A DNA stretch of 6,005 nucleotides from Bacteriovoracales bacterium (GTDB lineage Bacteria > Bdellovibrionota > Bacteriovoracia > Bacteriovoracales > Bacteriovoracaceae). A program made the position numbers and the translations under genes. The stretch lies in assembly GCA_007117175.1 (NCBI GenBank), contig SKGZ01000101.1:1-6005 (forward strand), given 5' to 3'. The notes under the pieces were generated by a model. That model saw only the letters and a program-made list of their open reading frames with translations. It did not search any database and had not been told where the DNA came from. This document shows positions 1 through 4,695 of this stretch, one piece after another; position 1 is the stretch's first letter, and every line of letters begins with the position of its first letter.

Positions 1-627
1 ACCAGCGACTCGTCCACCCTCAAAATAAATAAATCTCATTTTCCCATTAGGAAGTGAATACCCCCAGCGCTCATTTTCAAAAAATGGATTGCCGTTGACC
101 TGAGTTTTATGGGGACGCCCATAAAGCTGCATAATCTCTTTTTTTCCCATTCCTGGCTGCAGTTGAGGACTCTCAGGTTCTAATCGATTTTGAAATGAAG
201 AACTGGCTAATTCTCGGTAGGACACACTTGAACGATAATAACCCTTAGCCTGCAAAAACTCATCTCTTGCACTCATTGAGTTAAGCTTAAGAAAATAGAT
301 TCTCTCTGAATTATTTTGAAATTGATTTTCGTGCTGTAAATAATGAAATTTGAAACTCTGAGGCTGAGCTGCTAGCAATCGCTGCACTTCCTCTTGCAAA
401 GCTTGTTGTTCAAAATACTCTTGTTTGTATTCTGAGTCAGCCGGCAAACGGTTTGCCAACTCAAAACGTCTTTGCGTACGAGAAGGCTGATCATCACCTG
501 CAACTCTCATAAATTGGCGTTGAGGCACAAAAAAAGCTTGATCTTGATCGGCAAAGAGCATTCTCTGCTCTAGGGCCGAACAGCTCTTCAATAAAAGTAG
601 AACAAGAATAAAGCCTAGTAATTTCAA
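1..627 (-). CDS. Lipoprotein with C-terminal BamE/SmpA-like domain (5' part, runs off left edge)
   Basis: Seen: an open frame of 209 codons from a TTG start at 625-627, reading to the left edge with no stop, so the C-terminus is missing. The TTG is chosen because GGAGG lies six bases upstream and the translation opens with a lipoprotein signal: MK, a run of Leu/Ile/Val/Phe over residues 3-13, then L-K-S-C with Cys16 as the probable lipidated residue (Lys at -2 is unusual). Residues about 20-150 are polar and Gln/Glu-rich and I do not recognise them. From about residue 157 the pattern LQPGM..KEIMQLYGRP, then ERWGY and IYFEGGRV, resembles the BamE/SmpA/OmlA fold. Known: BamE is a small lipoprotein (about 110 residues) of the outer-membrane protein assembly machinery; many other lipoproteins share the fold. 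Inferred: an outer-membrane or periplasm-facing anchored protein (Ser follows the Cys). The long middle region makes it a BamE-like relative rather than BamE itself. It is divergent from the FliL-like gene. Confidence 0.8.
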   Translation of the reverse strand, partial: MKLLGFILVLLLLKSCSALEQRMLFADQDQAFFVPQRQFMRVAGDDQPSRTQRRFELANRLPADSEYKQEYFEQQALQEEVQRLLAAQPQSFKFHYLQHENQFQNNSERIYFLKLNSMSARDEFLQAKGYYRSSVSYRELASSSFQNRLEPESPQLQPGMGKKEIMQLYGRPHKTQVNGNPFFENERWGYSLPNGKMRFIYFEGGRVAG

Positions 628-633
628 TTACTT

Positions 634-638
634 CCTCC
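634..638 (-). promoter_or_regulatory. Shine-Dalgarno GGAGG deciding the TTG start of the lipoprotein gene
   Basis: GGAGG on the minus strand, followed by six bases (AAGTAA) and then TTG. It is the strongest ribosome binding site in the left part of the window, and the codons right after the TTG encode a lipoprotein signal. The first in-frame ATG lies downstream of the lipobox cysteine and would remove the signal. Confidence 0.75.
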
Positions 639-639
639 G

Positions 640-711
640 TTACACTGATCGGATAATGCTAGAGATCATTAAGATCTCAGCAGTATAATGGAAAATTTTT
701 CCCATCCCGAC
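640..711. promoter_or_regulatory. Divergent control region with two short palindromes and a TATAAT hexamer
   Basis: Between the lipoprotein and FliL-like genes lie a perfect inverted repeat GAGATC-ATTAA-GATCTC (662-678), a TATAAT hexamer on the plus strand (684-689), which on the minus strand overlaps TATACT (687-682), and a second palindrome GGAAAA-T-TTTTCC (690-702). Neither -10-like hexamer has a convincing -35 partner at 16-18 bases. The palindromes flank the hexamers, as operators often do, but binding by any regulator is inference. Confidence 0.35.
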
Positions 712-738
712 TAAAGTGCTCGGGAAATATTCCGATAA
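712..738 (+). promoter_or_regulatory. Sigma-28 (FliA)-type flagellar promoter
   Basis: Seen: TAAAGTGC from 712, and TCCGATAA at 731-738. Measured from TAAA (712-715) the spacer is exactly 15 bases. Known: the enterobacterial FliA consensus is TAAAGTTT-N11-GCCGATAA, that is TAAA-N15-GCCGATAA; here the -35 octamer matches 6 of 8 and the -10 octamer 7 of 8. Transcription would start near 745-747, just before the ATG at 749, giving a leaderless or nearly leaderless message. The element overlaps the GTG at 716, so this transcript could not use that GTG. That the downstream protein has a FliL-like domain is independent support. Confidence 0.6.
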
Positions 739-748
739 GTTCATTGTC

Positions 749-1549
749 ATGAAAAAACTAGAGAAGTTACAAAGAAGTGCGGATCGTTTTCTTATTAAGT
801 TAATGATTTGGCTGATTCCACCTATTTTTTTGCGCTGGGCCTATTGGATCAAACGCAGACTCTCACTTTTGATCGATCAATCTAAGCCTGTAATCAATGA
901 AATACCACAACAGATTAAAAAGACTTCCCTTCATTGCAAAACTCAACTTCAAAAAATTGAAATACCCAAGCCACAAAAAATAGATTTCGCTCAATTCAAG
1001 TCTTGGTTTACTGGACTTGGGAGCACTCAACAATCTCTACTCACTATTGCCTTTATTTTTGGTAGTTTTTCCTGCTTGGCCATCATTTTGCAAAATACAT
1101 TGGTGATTGTTCAAAAAGAGCAAGAGCGTTTGAGTATGCAAGAAACTCAAGCTCAAGATCGTTCTATTGGCTCACTCCCAGATTACTATAATAATCTCAA
1201 CAGAACCACTGTCTACTCTCAAATTCAAGTCCCATCTCTGATTAATGAAGTGATTGACTATCAACGAGTCAAGATCGATTTAGCTATCACTTTTAATCAT
1301 CAGTCTCATAAAATATTTTTTGAAAAGAATGAACACCTTTTTAATGATCGTTTAAATCTAACACTTGAACCTATACCCGGTGATTTTGCACTAGAGGTTG
1401 AAGGTAAAAAAATCCTTAAGAAGAAAATTCAAGATGAAATCAATTGGGTCCTTTCTCAGAATCCCCAGTTCAAAGGTGATCAGTTCAAAGGTGATCAAAA
1501 AGAAAATCGCATCAAAGAAGTTCAGTTAAAATACATTTTGGCCAACTAA
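749..1549 (+). CDS. FliL-like flagellar basal-body-associated membrane protein
   Basis: Protein of 266 residues. Seen: a basic N-terminus, a hydrophobic stretch at about 14-34, a polar Lys/Gln-rich linker, a clear membrane segment at about 96-121, then an extracytoplasmic part. The last hundred residues follow the FliL pattern: VKIDLAITF, a phenylalanine-rich strand with FNDRLNLTL, EGKKILKKKIQDEINWVL, and a C-terminal IKEVQLKYIL strand ending in AN. Known: FliL is an inner-membrane, periplasm-facing protein near the stator that supports motor torque; it is usually about 150-200 residues with one membrane segment, so this one has a long extra N-terminal part. Start: the frame is also open from a GTG at 716, but neither site has a good Shine-Dalgarno, and the sigma-28-type promoter places the transcript start just before this ATG. 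Not in a flagellar operon here. The 3' end overlaps the convergent regulator gene by 24 bases. Function as a FliL paralogue is inferred. Confidence 0.72.
   Translation: MKKLEKLQRSADRFLIKLMIWLIPPIFLRWAYWIKRRLSLLIDQSKPVINEIPQQIKKTSLHCKTQLQKIEIPKPQKIDFAQFKSWFTGLGSTQQSLLTIAFIFGSFSCLAIILQNTLVIVQKEQERLSMQETQAQDRSIGSLPDYYNNLNRTTVYSQIQVPSLINEVIDYQRVKIDLAITFNHQSHKIFFEKNEHLFNDRLNLTLEPIPGDFALEVEGKKILKKKIQDEINWVLSQNPQFKGDQFKGDQKENRIKEVQLKYILAN
1466..1495 (+). repeat. Perfect 15-bp tandem duplication inside the FliL-like gene
   Basis: CAGTTCAAAGGTGAT occurs twice back to back (1466-1480, 1481-1495), encoding a doubled five-residue unit (QFKGD). It keeps the frame and lies in the loop before the last strand of the FliL-like domain, where length variation is probably tolerated. 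It looks like a recent replication-slippage event. Confidence 0.9.
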
Positions 1550-2761
1550 ATCTGTTAAAATTTTTTTTCGCTCTTTGATCCTATGAGCACAAAGCTTTAC
1601 ATTTCCCTTAAACTCACTCAGCTTCTGACAGTAACTCATCTCAATCTTATGATTTTTTATTTTACTTTCTAATTCAATATCTATTTCATCAAAATCGATT
1701 CTTGAACTTGAACTAAAATAGTATTTCAATTCTAAATGTTGCTTTAACTGTCGAAAGTTTCCAGGCCAGGGAAGTTGCTGGTACCATGCTATTAAAGCAG
1801 GAGCGAAGTGAATTTTTCGTTCCTCTGCGTATTCATAACAAAATTGGCGAACTAAATCTGTTTTTTCTCTTAAGGCCGGTAAATAAAGGGTTCGACCAGA
1901 GGCGATGCGATAATAGAAATCTTTTCTCATTAAGTTTTTTGCCACTAAGGCCTCTAAGTCTTGGCCGCTAGCCACAATTAATCGCGTCTCTATTTTTTTG
2001 GTATTGAGATCTCCAACAGCTCTAAATTTAAAGTCATCTAGAAACAAAAGTAACTTAACCTGTAAATCCAGTGGAAGAGAGTCAATCTCATCTAAAAAAA
2101 GTGTGCCATGATTCGCACTCTCTAGCGCTCCCACTTTCTTTGCTAAAGCTCCAGTAAAAGCACCCCGACAGTGTCCAAAGAGCTCACTTTCAATTAAGCT
2201 GGACGAAAATGAAGACAGATTGATATGCACAAAATTTCCTGAGCGCCCACTGCGCTGGTGAATCTCACGTGCTAAGCGTGTTTTGCCAGTGCCTGTTTCT
2301 CCTTGAATAAGAATGGTGAGTTGACTTTTAGCTAACCTGGAATCAATGAAGACTTCACTTTTCATGGGACTGCCTCGCTGAGCACAGCACTTTAAGTAAT
2401 TCACTCCCAATTGCAATTGATCTCCCAAGCGTAAAAATGAAGCAAAGCTATAGGCACCATTAATCAAAAATGGCGCCCCCTCATGAGTCTCTAACCAATA
2501 TCTTGCTAAACGGTGCTCATCATCAAAATAGTGCAATTGCAGACTATAATGAAACCGCTCCCGTGAAAAACCCGGCAGTTCAATAGCGCAATCTGCTTTT
2601 TTGACTCTGGGATGGGACTGTGAAAAAAAGTCAATTCTGGCCTTCAAAATCTGCTTGTACTCTTTCTTGCCATACAGTGGTGAAATCTGTAGCCAATGTC
2701 GCGGCTGTACCCCCTCTAGCTCTAAAAAATTAAAAAAATCTTTACGCACCTTGTAATTCAT
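1526..2761 (-). CDS. Sigma-54-dependent transcriptional activator (EBP) with probable FHA-like sensor domain
   Basis: Protein of 411 residues that remodels sigma-54 RNA polymerase using ATP. Seen: Walker A GETGTGKT (154-161), the sigma-54 contact loop GAFTGA (200-205, intact), Walker B LFLDEID (221-227), an RKDFYYRI segment typical of the arginine-finger region (279-286), and sensor II WPGNFRQL (332-339). The C-terminus (about 375-408, FKGNVKLCAHRI) resembles a shortened Fis-type helix-turn-helix. The N-terminal 130 residues hold no receiver-like region; FLING (98-102) and LRLGDQLQLG (110-119) look like the end of an FHA domain, although the usual Ser-Arg-x-His site appears altered (SRERFH, 66-71). 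Known: FHA-EBPs respond to phosphothreonine partners. Start: the frame extends to 2782, but AAGGAG sits five bases before the ATG at 2759-2761, so that start is preferred. Convergent with, and overlapping, the FliL-like gene; divergent from engB. The regulon cannot be read from the sequence. Confidence 0.9.
   Translation of the reverse strand: MNYKVRKDFFNFLELEGVQPRHWLQISPLYGKKEYKQILKARIDFFSQSHPRVKKADCAIELPGFSRERFHYSLQLHYFDDEHRLARYWLETHEGAPFLINGAYSFASFLRLGDQLQLGVNYLKCCAQRGSPMKSEVFIDSRLAKSQLTILIQGETGTGKTRLAREIHQRSGRSGNFVHINLSSFSSSLIESELFGHCRGAFTGALAKKVGALESANHGTLFLDEIDSLPLDLQVKLLLFLDDFKFRAVGDLNTKKIETRLIVASGQDLEALVAKNLMRKDFYYRIASGRTLYLPALREKTDLVRQFCYEYAEERKIHFAPALIAWYQQLPWPGNFRQLKQHLELKYYFSSSSRIDFDEIDIELESKIKNHKIEMSYCQKLSEFKGNVKLCAHRIKERKKILTDLVGQNVF
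1538..1862. repeat. Dispersed 19-bp direct repeat (18/19) at 1538-1556 and 1844-1862
   Basis: TTGGCCAACTAAATCTGTT at 1538-1556 recurs with one substitution (C to G at the sixth base) at 1844-1862. The copies are 306 bases apart, exactly 102 codons, so both are read in the same frame of the regulator gene as TDLVGQ near its C-terminus and TDLVRQ in the AAA+ region. The left copy also contains the TAA stop of the FliL-like gene. Confidence 0.7.
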
Positions 2762-2766
2762 GATAG

Positions 2767-2772
2767 CTCCTT
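2767..2772 (-). promoter_or_regulatory. Shine-Dalgarno AAGGAG deciding the start of the sigma-54 activator
   Basis: AAGGAG on the minus strand, then five bases, then ATG (2761-2759). The upstream in-frame ATG at 2782 has no comparable site and would place this AAGGAG inside the coding region. Confidence 0.75.
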
Positions 2773-2795
2773 GAGTAGTCATAATGAATTAGCTA

Positions 2796-2811
2796 TTCAA
2801 AAAAGGTGCCA
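2796..2811 (-). promoter_or_regulatory. Sigma-54-like -24/-12 element upstream of the sigma-54 activator gene
   Basis: Seen on the minus strand: TGGCACC-TTTT-TTGAA. Known consensus: TGGCACG-N4-TTGCW. The -24 half matches TGGCAC exactly, the spacing to TTG is exact, and the mismatches are C for G after TGGCAC and A for C at -12. Transcription would start near 2785, about 24 bases before the regulator ATG and ahead of its Shine-Dalgarno, which is sensible geometry. Caution: on the plus strand the same bases form the AAGGTG ribosome site and the start codon region of engB, so the match may be accidental. Confidence 0.35.
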
Positions 2812-3453
2812 ATGCAGCCAAAGAAAAATCAAATCAATCGACAGTGCTCTCAGTTTCACCGTGGTTATGAAACGGCTACTGATCTTAGAGAATTCTTCTC
2901 CACTGGAGCTCAATTTGGAATTAGCTTTGTGGGCAGATCCAATGTTGGTAAGAGCTCTTTAATCAATGCGCTTTTTAAAAATAACTTAGCACGAGTTTCT
3001 AAAACTCCAGGACGCACCCGCGAAATTAATGTCTTTAGCTTTCAAAGTATCGAAAATCCCAATGCTTACCTACTTTATGACCTTCCTGGCTATGGTCATG
3101 CTAAGGTCTCAAAAGAAATGTCTAAAAATTGGGATGAGCTGATGAGTACCTTTTTTGAAGTGGCCAATGAGCAAGTGCAACACTTTGTTCTGCAAGATGC
3201 TAGGCATCCTTTCCAAGCAGCTGACCTGCAATTTTTAGATTATCTTAGAAGTTTTCCAACAGAAGTTTATTTAGTTTTGAATAAATACGATAAGCTTAAA
3301 ACTCAAAAAGAAAAAAATATTTTACAAAGAGAAATCGAAAAACAAAAAGCAAATTATCCACAAGTGAAAAAAATATTCTACAGCAGTATTCACAATTCTC
3401 AATTACTACAAAAACTAGAAAGCGAAATTCTTAATTGTTTACCTGCTTCTTAA
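2812..3453 (+). CDS. engB: Ribosome biogenesis GTP-binding protein EngB/YsxC/YihA
   Basis: Protein of 213 residues, the usual family length. Seen: G1 GRSNVGKS (41-48), the G2 region KTPGRTREIN (64-73), G3 DLPGYG (90-95), G4 NKYDK (157-161) and a G5-like SS near 191, with the DARHP segment (129-133) characteristic of this subfamily. Known: EngB is a TrmE-Era-EngA-EngB family GTPase needed for large ribosomal subunit assembly and is essential in many bacteria; it acts in the cytoplasm. Start: ATG at 2812 is preferred because AAGGTG (2803-2808) lies just upstream; the alternative GTG at 2806 overlaps that ribosome site. Transcribed away from the sigma-54 activator with only 50 bases between the two starts, so its promoter may lie within the regulator's 5' end; I see no clear sigma-70 promoter in the gap. 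The 3' end overlaps the next, convergent gene by 23 bases. Confidence 0.95.
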   Translation: MQPKKNQINRQCSQFHRGYETATDLREFFSTGAQFGISFVGRSNVGKSSLINALFKNNLARVSKTPGRTREINVFSFQSIENPNAYLLYDLPGYGHAKVSKEMSKNWDELMSTFFEVANEQVQHFVLQDARHPFQAADLQFLDYLRSFPTEVYLVLNKYDKLKTQKEKNILQREIEKQKANYPQVKKIFYSSIHNSQLLQKLESEILNCLPAS

Positions 3454-3721
3454 TACTTGTAATTTCTTCTTCTGATTTATGAATTTCAATCTTTAACTGT
3501 TGAATCTCATCAATTAATTTTTGAGCGCTCTCATTAGGTGCCAAGTCCTTATTTTGCTGAACGCAATCAAAGTAATAGCGACCTAAATCTTGTAGCTTTT
3601 CATGGAGCTCACTGCATAGTTGACCGCTTTGAAAGAGCTTTACTCCAATTTTGGTAGTCTTCTCCATCTCATTTTTGGCCTGCCCCCATAAATGATTAAA
3701 CTTTTCTTTAAAATCTCCCAT
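3431..3721 (-). CDS. Small coiled-coil protein of unknown function
   Basis: Protein of 96 residues; I do not recognise a named family. Seen: no signal peptide or membrane segment; two charged helical stretches (about 1-47 and 63-94) with heptad-like hydrophobic spacing, notably LIDEIQQLKIEI (69-80), around a central LGRYYF (46-51). Cys36 and Cys53 do not form a metal motif. The plan, helix, LGxxYY, helix, resembles small cytosolic coiled-coil proteins found in many bacteria, some with a C-terminal zinc ribbon that is absent here. The start is well supported: AGAGGA lies five bases before the ATG, and a good sigma-70-type promoter is upstream. Its end overlaps engB by 23 bases on the opposite strand. 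The gene is convincing; the function is unknown. Confidence 0.75.
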   Translation of the reverse strand: MGDFKEKFNHLWGQAKNEMEKTTKIGVKLFQSGQLCSELHEKLQDLGRYYFDCVQQNKDLAPNESAQKLIDEIQQLKIEIHKSEEEITSIKKQVNN

Positions 3722-3772
3722 AAAAATCCTCTGTTATGACGGTTTTTACCGGCTATCGCCCCAGTCCAAGTC

Positions 3773-3801
3773 ATTATATGATGAAATCACAGATTTGAAA
3801 A
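3773..3801 (-). promoter_or_regulatory. Sigma-70-type promoter for the small coiled-coil gene
   Basis: On the minus strand: TTTTCA (3801-3796), 17 bases, then a perfect TATAAT (3778-3773). The predicted transcript starts near 3766, giving a leader of about 45 bases that contains AGAGGA before the ATG at 3721. The leader also has a small inverted repeat CGGT-N4-ACCG (3740-3751). Confidence 0.5.
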
Positions 3802-3804
3802 ACC

Positions 3805-4695
3805 ATGGAAAAAGCTAACTGGCAAGACATCGAAAAGGGCTTACAAAAACGCTACACTGACCAAGTGGACCCTTGGGGCTTTGACTATCGCGCCTTTCTC
3901 AAAGGGGCCAAACTACTCGCCCCCCTTTATCAAAACTACTTTCGTGTGCGAGTCTTTGGAGCCGAGAATATCCCCAAGAAAAATTTTATGGCCATCTCCA
4001 ATCACAGTGGGCAAATTCCCATTGATGGTGTGCTCATCACGCTAGCCACTCTCTTTCACTCTCCCAATCAACGAGTCCTTCGATCCATGGTGGAACGCTT
4101 CTTAGTGCAAACTCCATTTTTAGGAAGCTTAGTTGCCAAAGCTGGATCAATCTTGGGAGATCGAGAAAATTGTCGCTACCTTATTGAACGAGAAGAATCA
4201 ATTTTAGTTTTTCCTGAAGGTGTGCGCGGAATTGCTAAATCCACATCCAATTTCTATCAAGTGCAACCTTTCACCACAGGATTTTACCGGCTGTGCTTAG
4301 AGCATCGATTACCCATCTTACCCATTGCAGTGGTAGGAGCTGAAGAAATGTATCCTAAGGTCTATCACAATAAAACATTGGCCAAACTACTCAACATTCC
4401 AGCACTACCACTCACCCCGCTCTTTCCACTTTTGGGCCCCTTGGGAATGCTACCCATGCCTGCACCCATTGATATTTACTTTGGCAAACCCATTCCCATC
4501 AAACTGAAAAAAAATGCTTCCCCTGATGACATTCAAAAAGAATTAAAAAACTTACAACAAATTATTCAATCGATGATTAATGAGAACCTACCACAAAAAC
4601 GCCCCTACCTTAGCTTTGAAGAACAACAAAAACTTAAAAAGACTTTTCAGCAAACCTTAAAGCAATTTCTAAAATATGCCACAAGAAAAATTTAA
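3805..4695 (+). CDS. Lysophospholipid/glycerol acyltransferase, MGAT-like LPLAT family
   Basis: Protein of 296 residues. Seen: NHSGQIPID (66-74), the family's His...Asp catalytic block with the H-x6-D spacing seen in the MGAT/DGAT-like branch rather than the H-x4-D of PlsC; LVFPEGVRG (134-142), the acceptor-binding block; then GFYRLCLEH and PILPIAVVGAEEMYP (170-184), typical of the same branch. The segment 195-227 is hydrophobic and Pro/Leu-rich and may touch the membrane. Known: these enzymes transfer an acyl chain to a glycerolipid or similar acceptor at the inner membrane; the exact substrate is not predictable. Start: an in-frame TGA at 3796-3798 rules out anything earlier, and ATG 3805 is the first ATG after it, though it has no clear Shine-Dalgarno. 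Its last 20 bases overlap the start of the SDR gene, so the two are probably cotranscribed and translationally coupled. The C-terminal 25 residues are Lys/Gln-rich. Confidence 0.9.
   Translation: MEKANWQDIEKGLQKRYTDQVDPWGFDYRAFLKGAKLLAPLYQNYFRVRVFGAENIPKKNFMAISNHSGQIPIDGVLITLATLFHSPNQRVLRSMVERFLVQTPFLGSLVAKAGSILGDRENCRYLIEREESILVFPEGVRGIAKSTSNFYQVQPFTTGFYRLCLEHRLPILPIAVVGAEEMYPKVYHNKTLAKLLNIPALPLTPLFPLLGPLGMLPMPAPIDIYFGKPIPIKLKKNASPDDIQKELKNLQQIIQSMINENLPQKRPYLSFEEQQKLKKTFQQTLKQFLKYATRKI

Noticed and set aside
716..748. Use of the GTG at 716 as start of the FliL-like gene
   Set aside because: The GTG lies within the sigma-28-type promoter, has no Shine-Dalgarno and adds only eleven nondescript residues; the ATG at 749 is preferred. 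A transcript from an upstream promoter could still use it.
1561..1568. Run of eight A (minus strand) near the end of the activator gene as a programmed slippage site
   Set aside because: The frame is intact to a normal stop and such runs are common in AT-rich genomes; no downstream structure or alternative product is evident.
1786..1971. 61-codon open frame on the plus strand
   Set aside because: Antisense shadow inside the AAA+ region of the activator gene; no ribosome site and no recognisable protein.
2762..2782. Longer start (ATG at 2782) for the sigma-54 activator
   Set aside because: The AAGGAG five bases before the ATG at 2761 would be inside the coding region, and the upstream ATG has no ribosome site.
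2771..2962. 63-codon open frame on the plus strand
   Set aside because: Overlaps the start of engB in another frame, ends within it, and has no protein-like features.
3774..3804. Plus-strand promoter for the acyltransferase (TATGAT at 3777-3782)
   Set aside because: The -10 is reasonable, but no -35 lies at 16-18 bases and the hexamer overlaps the better minus-strand TATAAT, so I do not call it.
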